Source: Volvariella volvacea V23
Lineage: Eukaryota; Basidiomycota; Agaricomycetes; Agaricales; Pluteaceae
Direction: 5' to 3'
Assembly (NCBI GenBank): GCA_000349905.1
Contig: KB722737.1
Coordinates: forward strand, 395,327-459,326
DNA: 64,000 nucleotides
Under the pieces are notes generated by a model. It was not told the origin of the DNA and did no database searches. It saw nothing but the letters and a program-made list of their open reading frames with translations. This document shows positions 1-13,191 of the stretch, in pieces; position 1 is the first letter of the stretch; each line of letters begins with the position of its first letter. The position numbers and the translations under genes were made by a program.

Positions 1-704
1 GGAGGGGGTGGAGAGTCTCAGCAACCACGAAAAGTGATTGACAAGAAGAAGGCGACGAAACGCATAGGGAAGATGCAAAAGTACGCTTTCTCTGTGGTGC
101 TCACCACCTCTCACCCTAATCAACCTGCAGGAAGCTTCAGGAATGGGACGATGAAGATGGGTTCGGTCCCAGTATCGATCCACAAGACAAAGAAAACATA
201 CCCAATAAAAACAGTCGGGTGGTTGTGCTTAAACATATGTTCACACTCGAGCAGTTAGAGGAAGATGCGTCACTCCTACTTGACCTCAAAGAGGACGTAC
301 GCGAGGAATGCGCCACATTAGGCGACGTCACGAATGTGCAGCTCTATGACGTGAGTGGTGGCTGATACTACCGTCCTACAATTGGTGTGGATTGTAATTG
401 TGATCGCAGCTTGAGAAGGAGGGTATTATGACTGTCAAATTCCGGGACCCACTCAGCGCCCAAGCTTGTGTTCTGGTGAGCATTGCTATACCCCTGTGCT
501 AAGTGAATGGCTTATGGAATACCCCTGTAGAAAATGAATGGCCGATACTTCGACGGACGCAAGGTTGAAGCTTTTTTGTACTCTGGAAAGCAGCGTTTTC
601 AACGTTCTGGTCATGCTGGCGACGACTTTGAAGGCAATACAGACGAAGCAGAGAAGAAACGGCTGGACGACTTTGCACAATGGCTCATGGCAGAGGGTGA
701 CTGA
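1..704 (+). CDS. HTATSF1/Cus2-like splicing factor, 3' part
   Basis: C-terminal part of a U2 snRNP-associated splicing factor of the HTATSF1/Cus2 family; the 5' end lies outside the window. Four exons can be joined in frame: 1-80, 131-350, 410-475 and 531-704, with GT-AG introns of 50-60 nt. The product begins inside a lysine-rich linker (KKKATKRIGKMQKK) and then forms a U2AF-homology-type RRM running from VVVLKHMFTLEQLEED to the stop. The segment NGRYFDGRKVEAFLYSG carries the R-x-F motif expected in a UHM, which in this family binds tryptophan-containing ligand motifs such as those of SF3B1. The upstream first RRM cannot be seen. The family assignment rests on remembered similarity of the UHM, so another UHM protein is possible but less likely. 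Confidence 0.85.
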
Positions 705-1033
705 TGTGGTCACACCCTGTTAGTTGAAGATCTTGAACCAATGTATCAATTTATGGAATGTGGAGGACAGCGACAGCGAGCGTTAAGTGATGATGAAGTG
801 GGGGTAGTGATGATAGCTTGTATCTAACCTACTTGTAACCTCAAAAGCATATTCGACACAATCTAAAAGAATGAAACTGTACACAATACATGAAAGCGTT
901 AGGATATGTTGGATTTGAATGACGTGTATGAGGATTGCTTCTCTAGGATTTCTATGCTTACCAACAAGAACACAGGGGTTCTTGATTTACTGTCTCGAGG
1001 CGCTGCAGTACATTCTGTTAGTTAGGTGGCAAA
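705..1033. other. Intergenic, between convergent genes
   Basis: This is the 3' space shared by the HTATSF1-like gene (+) and the PI4-kinase gene (-). It is AT-rich with no open frame that looks coding. It presumably holds both 3' UTRs and polyadenylation sites. Confidence 0.6.
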
Positions 1034-4000
1034 TCAGGGACTAGCCGCACATACCTCAACAATCATAATGCGCTTCTGTGGTGTTATTGTATCATTAGTT
1101 TGCATCCAATCAATAACATTTCTGCTATTACTTCCCCAACGACCTGGGTTATACCTGTTTCCAAAGCCTTCAACATGCGAAGTCGACTTTGACATTGCCG
1201 CGAGGTCTTCTTCATTGATCGAGCTCGCCGAGGACTCCACCTCCTGCACAGTAGGGAGAGGACTTCCCGGTGGCGTAAATGGTGATGGTGCAACTGGTGT
1301 GGCTGGTGTATGAGATGCTGATGCCGATTGAGGAGCACCAGAAGTTCCAGGAATAGTTAATGGTCGTGGGTTTGATGCCTCAACCACGTCAACTTCTATA
1401 ACCTCGGGTTGCTCCTCCACGCCACTGCCAAGTTTCTGCAATCCAGCTTCTACAGCATCCAGGCGTTCTAGGTGCTCCAAAACCGTGACGCCTGTAGTTC
1501 CTGGGTGCACTTTCTGAATATTGGCAGCAAATGGAACTGGCCGAGGTGTCCTAGTCATATCCGTAGATGTACGACGGAACGTGGGCAGGGGTGTTTCGCT
1601 GCTATAGCTGTGACTGCGCGTGCGCCGAGGAAGGGGAACACTATTTATCGATGGTTTGGGAGAGGATATCATCGTTGGTACATTAGGGAGGTCCTGAACA
1701 GCATCCTCTGCGACTTCTATTTCATCGTCCCACACAAGTACTTTCGTTCGGCGGGTAAGCTCCAGAGGGCCTGGGGGAAATAGGATATTAGGGAGTGGAA
1801 TACTCACGCTGCGAACTATCTCACCTTCATCCTAAAGTTGACGAAGACCAACTAATTGAGCCAGGCGCAGAAGAACCAGTGTTTCGGACACTCACCGCAT
1901 GATTTAGTGACTGGACAATGTTCCAGGCTTGCCCTACGTAGCGTTTCAGAAATCGACCAAAGCATAGAGATGACATCTACCTTTGATCACAGCTAATTGA
2001 CGCTACAAGACAAATCCGTGAGGGAAACGATCACTACAAGTTTACATACACTCACAGCAAACATCTTCGGGTGGAAGTCTGGGTCAACAGCAAACAGTTT
2101 GCGCAACTGGAAAGTCGTTTCTTCCCACCACGCCTTTGATGTCAAGAGCGGCAAGAAGTGATTTCGCGTTTTCTCGCTAAATGGGCGACCAATTATGCTA
2201 ACAGGAAGATATAGCCAGCCGTAGGTGTAAGATCGCCACCCTTTGGGGTGTTCGTGAGGGAAAGACAGCGAATTATCGATTGCAGCAATGTGAATATGTG
2301 GGCGGCGCGTATATTCAGGGCTAGAACCTAAGGGGTCAGAAGAAAGCGGTAATGCACTCGGCCGTGCTGGATCTGAAATTTGTGGATTAGGTGAGGAGTC
2401 CGATCGACGCAATTCACTCATGACGGGCATCTGTAGATGAGTGGAACGGGAGGGTGCAACATCTACGAGCTTTTCGTGTTCGCCTTCACAATACTTGATC
2501 ATATAGTTGTCAGCTCCCCTGTCCGTGTTGAGCATCAAGTAGTCTGCATCGACAATAAGGCGCACATAGTCGGGTGATGTGACTTGGCACTCACCCAAGA
2601 TGACCAGTCTGAGTTTAGAAACGCTCAGAACAATGATCTAGGGAATTGGAAAAATGCGTACTTCTCTAACTCCTCACGGAAACTCTGTTGAAGAGCCTGA
2701 CTCCAGTAAAATGGTCGTTGTATGTCACTTTCGCTTGAATCAAAAAGCATTCGATCATCGTCCTCGGCCTCGTCGTATACATCTTCAGGGTCACCTGTTC
2801 GCCCACAGACAATCTTCAGGGCATTAAGAACTCTTGTGGAGAGATTGGCTTGTCTATGGTTCGAATCATCAAAGGTATCAGCGATAGCACGACCAGGCCA
2901 TGGGTGTTTTCGTAGAAATTCCGATGCATCTGCGGATATACGGTGATCACGGTATGAATATAAATGGCATAGCCAATCCAAGCAAATTACCTTGATAGCC
3001 GTGGAGGAAGACTTGCATACTGCCAATCTTTTCTGGCAGGGGCTTTCCCTTTTTGGCGGCGGTGCGATCTATCCAGTCATAAAAGAATGCCTAGAGTAGT
3101 TGAGCAAGACACTACCCCAAAAGAGTGTGCACATACTGGACTAGACAAAGAGACCAGTTGTGTGGGTGGGACAATGTGGAGATTGAGGCGTGTGTCCAGC
3201 AATGATGCAGCAGCCTCTGAAATGTAGCTGCAGAACCATTGAATGCAGTTTCTTTAGCATGAAGGAATGACGCTCACCTCAGATTGGGTATGAGACATGC
3301 TCGTCCAAAGGGTATAATCCAGCGCAACTGTCTATGAATCCATTTCGTCGTCTATTCCAGATGATCAGACGCCGGTGCTATATGCACACGTGTACGAATG
3401 GCTTACTTTAGGATTAAGCCGACCATAAGGCTCTTCATCCTTTGGCTTGAAGACGCTGTGTAAGAGTTGCACACTGATTAGAGGGCGAGCTCAAGTCTAC
3501 ATGAGATGCAAAACTCACGCAACAGTTTGGACTCTTCCAGACTCTGTCTTTGCGCGTGCAAAGTAGGAACCTGATGACCCCTTTGTGATCATCTTTGGGT
3601 GTACTCCCTCGTTGATTGCACTCTTTACGGACTGCACTAACCTGATTAGCACATTGTGAGCATAAATCCGAAGCTCAGGACCGCAAATTAATCGTACGCA
3701 TCGTATTCCACTTGCGTCATGGGTGGCTTATGGTCTAAAGTTTTAACCTGCACAAGGTTGTTAGCCAAGAACCCAATCGCCTGGGCTTGTCTTAAAGCAA
3801 TCACCGGTTCGGTTGGAATAGATAACAACTGATACTGCGGTTCAAAAACGCTTCTCCAGATTGGTTTCTTGAGTTGTTCTGGCGATTCTTTCTTCTTGCG
3901 TTTCATCTTCTGTGCAATGGATTCTGTCCATCTCGGATGACTATAAGCCATTCATTCTACACCATTCGGCAGGTATGATGCATACCTCTTGAATGCAGTA

Positions 4001-4173
4001 TCCAACTTGGTCAAGTCTATGCTGCCAGGACGAACGCGACGTCGACCACGTGTTGCAGCTGAGGCTGGGGGTGCCAACTGCGAGTTGTTGGCTTCATTAG
4101 CGTTATATTCGCCGACGTCAGACTCTTCCTCGATGGTCTGCGGTAGTGGCTGGTACCCTGCACGACTGGCCAT
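1034..4173 (-). CDS. LSB6: Type II phosphatidylinositol 4-kinase
   Basis: Membrane-associated lipid kinase making PI4P from phosphatidylinositol, acting at Golgi, endosome and vacuole membranes in this family. Many short introns interrupt it. The N-terminus (MASRAGYQPLPQ) is followed by an Arg-rich stretch and SHPRWTESIAQKMKRK. The kinase core contains the glycine-rich loop KGSSGSYFARAK, then VFKPKDEEPYGRLNPK, the catalytic stretch LNTDRGADNYMIK, and the metal-binding equivalent IAAIDNSLSFPHEHPKGW. After the core comes PLELTRRTKVLVWDDE, followed by an extension of more than 200 residues, rich in Ser, Pro and Thr, with no recognised domain. The type II assignment is firm because these loops are specific to that branch. 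The intron next to the first exon is about 44 nt. Exact junctions of the middle exons (3030-3540) are less certain. Confidence 0.93.
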
Positions 4174-4420
4174 GGAGGGCTAAGAGAAAGGGCGCGGGGA
4201 AGGATACAGTAATTGACGAGGCAATTGCAAACACGTCTTGTGGCTGTGCAGCTCGATCATGCTGTCCTAATCTGGTTCGAGTGCGCCCTGACCCAAGTAG
4301 ACTTGGAATCCATATCATAAAGTTAGTCTCGGGTATTATATTACTACAGATGCACAAAATATAATGTATCCTTGAATACTACGATTCCTTGCCACACGAC
4401 ATCTAAATCTAATATCCAGT

Positions 4421-6118
4421 CTACACCTTGAGAACAGGCGGCCTTCCCAGGGAATAGTGTGTGGATGTCAATTTGATATACTGGGAATACAACCATATTG
4501 GTGTTTTGACGGCAACAAAGAGCCAGATGAGTAGGGTTATTACCGAATACATGGCTCCATATACACGGAAGAACCGCGAATCGAATGCTGTTGCCAAGTA
4601 GATAGTGAGATTAGCGTATACTCCCTGTGATGCCGAACTTTGTGAGCTCTCAGTCCACAAATAACAAGCTAGCGACTTACATTTGGGAAGACCAGTCCCC
4701 AGTATGTTAGCTTGAATGGAATACGGCCTTTCCGCAATACTGTGGAGACACCCAGCAGCGCAAAGAAAATCCACATAGTCGCTAACGACCACAGCATGAA
4801 GCTGGTACAGACAGTGAAGACTTGGATTATCTCTCCTGTCGATTGGGCGCTCAGAAATGGGGAGCTTCCAATAATTGGAAGCAACGCCTCAAGACTTTGG
4901 CCAATGAGCATAACTCCGAAGCCTGCCTGTCCAGTAGGCCCAAGAGGAAGGAAAACGGATAATATTGAAATGCCTGAGGGAAGTCCATAAAGTATAAGGC
5001 GTAAGAGGTAGACACTGAGTATCATGAATGCGAGCGAGAAGCCGACAGTGACTATGAAGACGGAGATGGTGATGGTGACAAGTGCCCCCTTGAAAGAATA
5101 CGTTTGTAGAGCGAGCGATATAATTCCACCAGAGGAGGATGCAACTATCAATGTGACGACTGGTAGGAGCCACACTGTGGTCATAGATTCGAGTTTCTGT
5201 ACCTGTTTTGTCTGTTGTACAGATGTAAGTTGCCTGTATTCTTGAGTGACATATACAAGACCTACAAACATGAAATGCGCCATCCCCCAGCAACACAGAC
5301 CCGACAGCAGGAGATCCAACCACCACAATCCCCAAATGGTATAGAGAAATGGCCTTCCTCCGAAATGGTATCTTTTGTGGATTAATTCAATAGCGACATT
5401 GAGCAGCGTTGCGCCCCCCATCGGCATGCATGACAAGAATAGGCTGTCCACTGGGTGCTCGATAAATGGCGACCATGTTTCGGGATATAAGACGAAACGT
5501 GCTATTGTCAAGCCAGTGAACAGTACAAATAGCAGTAAGTTGAGGAAGAAAAATATCAGGCTGAACACCATCATTGGTGGACCTTGGTAGGGGAAAGCAT
5601 TAAAAAGGCCGCTAATTGCGCCTGTACCTGTAGAGCATTGGGAGTCCTGCCATTGAGATACCGGTATAGAGCATACCCATTGTGGCAGCGAACCAGACGG
5701 GTGAAAAGTTCCTGGATAGATATTGCGAATTAATGCTGAACTACATTGCCAGAGGGTTGTTACCCACCTTACGACATGTCCAATAATGGCATTCCAGCCA
5801 GGCCGCTGGCAGAGAGAGGTGCGAGAAGACGAGGAACCTGCAGCACACCGACGAAAAGTTGTTAATTAAGAGCAGAGCACCAGTGCTTATACGCACTCGA
5901 GTTCTTGTCCGACATCAAATTCGTCAAAATCAACTTGCGGGGAAATGTTTTCCATGTGTTCGCTTAATAAATACCACGACGCCTGAAATGACTCGGATCT
6001 TCTGCATCTCATTCTCCATTATTTCCGGCTGTTCACGGGAACTAGGCTCGGGGCTTGGGGGTTGAACGGCGACGTGACGGCGAGGATAGGAATACCGAAG
6101 CTCGGAACGTGATACCAC
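4421..6118 (-). CDS. SSU1: TDT/SLAC1-family transporter, Ssu1-like sulfite or dicarboxylate exporter
   Basis: Multi-span plasma-membrane transporter of the tellurite-resistance/dicarboxylate family, which includes yeast Ssu1 (sulfite efflux) and Mae1 (malate uptake). Joining exons gives RPGWNAIIGHVVRNFSPVW, then the family hallmark ATMGTGAISGLFNAFPYQ, created across a splice junction at about 5627-5680. A 300-residue stretch of hydrophobic helices follows, with LPLGPTGQAGFGVMLIGQ and a final exon ending in GRPPVLKV. About ten membrane helices are visible. The substrate cannot be decided from sequence; Ssu1-type is my preference. The 5' end is uncertain: I took the Met at 6116-6118, but an internal Met (MENEMQKIR) is possible, and the first two introns were placed only by frame. 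Divergent from the DNA glycosylase gene. Confidence 0.88.
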
Positions 6119-6376
6119 GCTTTCTCATCTCGTGTCGTGATATGTGGCTGTACACTTGTGACCTGGCCTTTTCCGGTGCCGCGTCCTTGTGCTGAATCAT
6201 ATGTCTGCTTAGCGCCTCGCCAACTCGCGTTCTCATTCGCCAGAACGCGTGGGCGTGCCGCGTTGATGCCATTAATGAGGGGACAATAAATTCCGTGCCT
6301 ACAGTCGCTCACTTCCCTAGCTGCCACAATTCTACTTACCCAGAACCTCGTTCGTCGAGTCCTTCGACCAAGTATT

Positions 6377-8135
6377 ATGCCAGTGACGCGCAGCCAGACG
6401 CTGAGTTTCCAAAGAACAACGCGAGGGCCAATACCAGCTACGAAACCCGCTGCAAAAAGTGCTGGAGCTGGGGCAAAAGCAACACGGAAGCCTAGCCGCT
6501 CTAAGAAAACGCAAAAGGTTTCTGCAGACGCGACGAATTTGAATAGTTCATCGGATCCAATACCCGTTTCAATACCAGCCGTAGTACCTCAGCTCCTGCC
6601 TGATGAACCACAGGAGGTACTTGTACCGGCTATCTTGACATTCTCGTTTGAAGATGCAAGGAATCACTTGATTAATGCCGACCTACGATTTGAAGACCTG
6701 TTCCGAAAGATGCCGTGTAGGCCATACCAACAGCTTGAGCAGGTTCACCCGTTCCGGTACGGTACCACTTTTTCAGCGCCATAGTATTATTGATTTTATG
6801 TAGTGACTTGGCTACGTCAATTCTGTTCGTCACTCACCCTTACCGCTGCATAATCCTAATGAGCGTAACAGCGGACAGCAAATATCATGGAAGGCTGCCA
6901 GATCCATCAAACATAGATTCGTCAGGTTGTACTATCCCCATCTCCCAGAGAAGCCGACGGAGGATGAGTCAGTCTTCTGATTGTTTCATAGCTGGAGGAC
7001 TCTTAATTCTAGTCTGCACAGAATGAAGGCAGTGGATCTTTTCCCTACGCCCAGGCAGGTTGCTCAGACGAACCTTGACATGCTCAAGAGTGCAGGACTC
7101 AGTACACGCAAGGCTGAATACTGTATGTAGTACCAGGGTGCCCCCTAGCGCGATGCTAACTGCTATCTTAGTACAAGACCTTGCACAGCGGTTTGCAGAT
7201 GGCCGCTTAAGCACTGACAAGCTCTTGCAAGCTGACGACGAAGCGCTTGCTGAGATGCTCATTGAAGTCCGCGGAATTGGAAGGGTTAGTTATTGTCATT
7301 GTCGTTGTATGTGCCGTAGACTGAAACACAACTCTCTAGTGGACAGGTAATGCTATTTTCATTGAATGGCGCACGAAGGGTTGACTTGTGTTCAGTCGAT
7401 ATGTTTGCAATATTCTCTCTGCGCCGGCCTGATATACTCCCTGTTGGCAAGTGAATATGCTTGGTTGAATGATCACAAATCTAATTTTGTACGTAGGCGA
7501 TCTTGGAGTCCAACGAGGTGTAGCGCGGTGGTTCCTCGCTATGCATTCATCTTCTCCAGATCATCAGTTTGGCCTGTCGCCACACAGGCTACCTGCTGGG
7601 CAAGAGATCGATAGTAACACCACTAAGAAGACCACCAAGGCCCCAAGGCGAGGCAAGAAAGCAAAGGCAGAAAACTCAGAGGATGAAGGGGAAGGAGATG
7701 ATGAGCTACCAGTAATAGGGGCATCCTCAAAGGCTGAGGATGCGGCTTCTATGCCCCCGGCTGCAGACACCGACGATGACTCCGCTGGGCCAATTCCACC
7801 AGCATTCACCCCTTCCATTAAGAAGACTTTGAACATGGTTGCTGCTGTTGACAGATCAGTCCCATCTCTCCCTGAGGGACTCACGGTCTCCACACTGAAG
7901 AGCCGCATCGATGGCAAGAAAGTCAAGTACGTGACGCTTGCCTACGTTTTTGGGGCAAGAGCTGACAGTGACATAGGGGAAGCATACTGACACCAAAGGA
8001 AATGGAGGCCTTGACGGAATCATGGAAGCCCTATAGAAGTCTAGGCAAGTAATCCCCACCAAAGACAGCGCTTGTCCCTCACCCTCTTTCACAGCCGTAT
8101 ACTATATGTGGTCCATTGCGTCTGCCGAGGTGTAA
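6377..8135 (+). CDS. MAG1: DNA-3-methyladenine glycosylase (AlkA/MAG1, HhH-GPD)
   Basis: Base-excision repair glycosylase that removes alkylated purines. The N-terminus is a basic, disordered, probably nuclear-targeting tail (TRKPSRSKKTQK). The joined exons give DLATSILGQQISWKAARSI, LKSAGLSTRKAEY, the helix-hairpin-helix LIEVRGIGRWTVDMF and the GPD loop RRPDILPVGDLGVQRG, whose Asp is the expected catalytic residue. An acidic/lysine-rich insert (about residues after GLSPHRLPAG, with EDEGEGDDE) precedes the last helices, which end WSIASAEV. The gene has about nine introns. A 7-nt micro-exon at 7340-7346 supplies Trp-Thr of GRWTV. Two introns, 7447-7496 and 8045-8094, are GC-AG with donors GCAAGT; both are forced by the frame. 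The enzyme appears intact. Confidence 0.95.
7340..7346 (+). other. 7-nt micro-exon of the DNA glycosylase gene
   Basis: The seven bases tggacag lie between acceptor ctctctag and donor gtaatg. With flanking introns 7285-7339 (55 nt) and 7347-7395 (49 nt) they complete GIGR-WT-VDMF, the conserved helix-hairpin-helix/GPD junction. Omitting the exon shifts the frame. Confidence 0.88.
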
Positions 8136-8372
8136 ATAGTGTCTGTCATTGGAATGTATTAGGATTAGATCTTGACCACGCAATAAATCTTGGCCACTGA
8201 TGCTCGCAAGCGCCCACTGGGCATCTCGATCACGTGATGCAACATTTGTGAGCAGCCAATGGTGTTGAGCCAATTCCGTGTTGTCTCCTACCATGTCGTT
8301 TGCCTTGAAAACTTGTGGTACGCCGATACTCTCCTGGCCAAGATCCTGCCATGTTGTTCTAACCAAGGATTT

Positions 8373-9392
<1,020 letters not shown>

Positions 9393-9859
9393 GGTAGTGG
9401 GATTTAGTAGAATGGGTGTAGTAGCGAGATATAGATAGGAGAACGACAGAGACCATTTGTGGGCGGTCGAGCTGAATTGTTCCGTCAGAAGGCCTTGTCC
9501 CGAGCAAGCGGATTGTGTGACCCTTTCAAGTTTGAATTGTTGCGAGTTGCTCTGCTTTGGCCGGGCTGGCCCACTCCCGTGCCTTGCCCTTAGTTTACTC
9601 CTCCACCGTCCTTGCATGACTCTCTCCTCTTCCCTTTCCGTTGCTGCCAATCTCCCCTCCCCGCGCTCTCTTGAACCATCCAAACTTTAGGCGACGGTCA
9701 TTTTTCCCCACTGCACAACAACCAGCAGTAATCGCCCGCCTTGACTTTGAGTTTGATATTTTTTCTTGCCAGTTCACACCTTGACACCATACCACCCATC
9801 ACCGCGTCTTTCCCTCTCCAATTCCTTTTCTTTCCTATTCTTTTCCCGTGAGCATTGCG
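9393..9859. other. Intergenic, promoter side of the following gene
   Basis: No coding signal. The last about 80 bases before the next start codon are strongly pyrimidine-rich (TTTCCCTCTCC, TTTTCTTTCC), a layout common upstream of fungal start codons. A reverse-strand open frame of about 160 codons is low complexity and has no family signature. Confidence 0.5.
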
Positions 9860-12800
9860 ATGGCTGCCACCTTGCACACTCCACGAAACGACCCCGGCGC
9901 AAATGTTCATGTCAATCTATACCCACGAGCCCTTATGACAGAACTCGATTACAAGGATAATCGCTACCCTGCTCTTCAACAACAGCAACCCAGAAGCCCG
10001 CAACGGCAAAGTGCCAGATATATGGACCCTTCTGATCGTTACCCATGGGATATCTCCCCGAGTTCGAACGATATACTTTCACCAAGCAGTAATACCAGAG
10101 CGGGAGAACCTCTTCCTCAAGGCGCCTTGAATCCAATGCGGCTAAATGATGCACGGAGCCAGCCAGATCATCAATTATACCAACCGGCACAGTATAGGAA
10201 TCCTCCCACTCCTGATCCACAATCCTTTCAGTCACAAAGTTCACCTTCACAGCCACCCCAGTCTTCTCCCCAGCAGCAGCAGCAACAGTATCAATACGTT
10301 CAACCACAGCAGCACTTGCCGGAAACTCAACGAACAGGCTTATCGTACGCATTGCCTCCAGGTGCTCGACGTGTAGTAGAACGTTACAGCTTAGACGAAA
10401 ACAATCCGCAACGGGCACCTTCCAGGGCCTCAGGCGAAACACGTCCCACTGGATTTGACACCAACGGCCAAGATACGTCGAGGAGCAGAAGTGGAACCCC
10501 CTTGGGCGCATCTCGACCTCTCACTCCCCAGGAGCGCCCAACCTCCATTCTTCCCACTGGAACAACACCCCGCCAATCAAGTTTGCCCATTACCGGAATT
10601 AACCCAGGATCTCCCAGTCTCACGGGCGTAGGATTACCTTCCCCAACCATGCCCCTCGCAGCGTCGCCCGGATATGTGCCCCCGATAGCTACCAAGCAGA
10701 AGGCTTATCCGCAACAACCAACATATGTCACGCCGCCTGTACCTCCTAACCCTGTCAACCCCGTGTATACGCCAGTAGTGCCTCAACCCGCGGAGGAGGT
10801 CTGCGTTGAATGCGCAATGCGTGACCAGGACATGGCTGATGTTGATGTCACATCACCAGGTGTTTGGGACCGAGAGAGTGACGTATTATATGAGGAGCTT
10901 TTGCGGAGAGAACAGGAAGACGATGCAAACGGAACCGCATATTCTGAAGACACTGGACGACCCAGAGCGAAGGGCGGGAGGTTGACAGAACAGAATCTGA
11001 GGATATGGTTGACTTTGGTATGTTGGTATCGTTCGCTCTATCTGCAATCATTTCATTTAACCGCTTTATAGAACCCAAAAGAGCCGGCTTCCCGCCAGCA
11101 AACCCTTGACAAGTACATTAAGGATCAACGCAAGCTATTGGAGGCTGAGGCTCTAGCCCATGCCCGTGCTATGCAGGAAGCTAGACAATTGGATAACCGG
11201 ATGCGGGATGCTTATTCCCAATTGCGACGCTCTGCATATGATACAGGGAACACCGCAGCTCCTATTGATGATACAGGCGGCGTTCGCATCAGGCCTCCTA
11301 AGTCACCTATATTGCCTATGCATGCAAGATCTCAATCCCGTGAGGTGACATTGCTCGAGAATGGAATGATTGTGGAGCACGTTGACGTAAGAAGGGAAGA
11401 ACGGGAGGCTCGCGAGCGCCGACGCAGGGAGGAAAAGAGAGCCAGGAAGTCATCACGCAGTTCGGGCATCGATGTTACTTCAATTATGTCTGGCCAGACA
11501 GGACAGAGTCTCGCCTTGCAGACGGACAACGGACTTGGCTTAAGGCCTCAGTCTAGGTATTCTCAAGCGAGCGCAGGACGACCAGCCAGTGCCTTTACAG
11601 CACCGCCAGAGGGAGATATCCCGCCTCTTTCTTCTGGAGCATCCTTCACAAGTCTGGCTTCTGCCTCCCCTAGGAGATCGCGGTTCTTTGGCGGGTTTAG
11701 GTCTATGAGCTCAGGATGGAGAAGTCAAGACAGCTTCGCACCATCTGGAATTTCCGGCAGCATGGTTAATATGCAGTAAGTCACCGATTCATCCTTCCAA
11801 TTTGTATTATCCTCATCAGTGTTTTCAGCCTTGAACCGAATCGCGATTCTGTGGCTTTACAACACATTCAAGTTGCGGGTGATCTTCATCCTCTGCGCAA
11901 TAGTCAGGCGTGGTCATCGTCTAATGGTGGCCCAGAAGGCCGAGATTCACCAGGCGAAGAAAAGGCAAAAAAGAAAAAGACTGGTCTTGCCAAAATCTGG
12001 CAAATTGTCACGGGGTCCCATAAGGCCGACACCTCATCCAATCGACCCCCGACGACAGCATCATACGACCGGACGGATGATGATGCCCCTCTCGCACCAC
12101 CACCACCCTTGTCACTCCTAGTAGACCGCGGTGGACCTGGTGACCTCATATCCAAGGGCCGCGCTGGTCATGCATCAACACCGTCATTGCCCACAACCGC
12201 GTCACCTAAACCCATGATCTCCCAATCCGGTATGTCTCCAAGTACTGCCCCATCCAGTCTTTTACCATCCCCCGCCTCATCACGACCCATGGGCCCTGAC
12301 GCAGATACGATAGAAATTAAGTATCATGACGAACAGGACCAATTCCAGTCATATCGCCCCGATAGTGATAACCACGGGAAAAACCTGTCTCCTGGATCAC
12401 GGAATATGCATTCCATGACATCGGAGCCTGATATGCGGCAGAGAATTTCTCATCAGGACCCCATCCCTCCTGTCCCCCCTCTTCCACTTTCTATGCAAAT
12501 TTCGAGCTCACAATCCGCAGCTTTAGCAGCCATCTCATCAGCCAGTCGGGATAAATCCCTTCCACCACTTCCAGGTGAACCGCGCGCCCGTACTATTACT
12601 GCAATAGGTGATCTACGGCCACGTACTGTTTATACCTACGATCGTCAACCTGTCGCCAATGGCCCTCTCTCACCTCATGAAATGCTTCCCCCTGGTGCCG
12701 CATACGCACGACGACAATCGTTTAGTGGTATACCGTCAAGACCTCTTAATAGCGGTACGCTCCCGATGAGTACAAGAGCTCCTGAGATGGATGGTATGGG

Positions 12801-13191
12801 TGCCCAATACGATGAATTCGGCGCTTCGAGAAGGTCTCTCGTAGACCCTTCGCGCAACTCTGCTATCCCATCAACGAAGAGAAAGAGTCGATTTACCTTG
12901 TCTTCATTACTAGGAAAGAAAAATGTTGCTCCAGAACCAGAATACATTAACGAAAATCTCGTTGCTCATGCTCACGTATTCCCTTCAAGCGGGCGATCCG
13001 GTTCCGATGGACAAGACGAGCATGTTACCAACGGATATGCCACATCAACCTCAAGGCATAGTACCCCCAGTCAAGCACCTAGAAACTCAATTTTGCACAG
13101 GAAGCCGCTCGATGAACTCGTTTCACAAGATGCAGAATTCGTCGCCTATCGGTACCCTTCGAATGATCAACGTTTGGATCTCTTGCGATAA
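9860..13191 (+). CDS. Large disordered hypothetical protein, 1077 aa
   Basis: Not recognised. Three exons (9860-11017, 11072-11775, 11820-13191) join in frame to 1077 residues. The first about 300 residues are Gln-, Pro- and Ser-rich with poly-Gln runs. A compact segment reads EEVCVECAMRDQDMADVDV and then WDRESDVLYEELLRRE, which has the look of a conserved motif with a Cys pair. A charged helical region follows (TLDKYIKDQRKLLEAEALAH to EEREARERRRREEKRARK), probably a coiled coil. The C-terminal half is again Ser/Pro-rich with basic patches (KAKKKKTGLAKIWQIV; KRKSRFTLSSLLGKK). No membrane segment or enzyme domain is visible. The composition suggests a scaffold or regulatory protein, but I assign no function. 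The start is the first in-frame ATG after a pyrimidine-rich leader. Confidence 0.85.
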
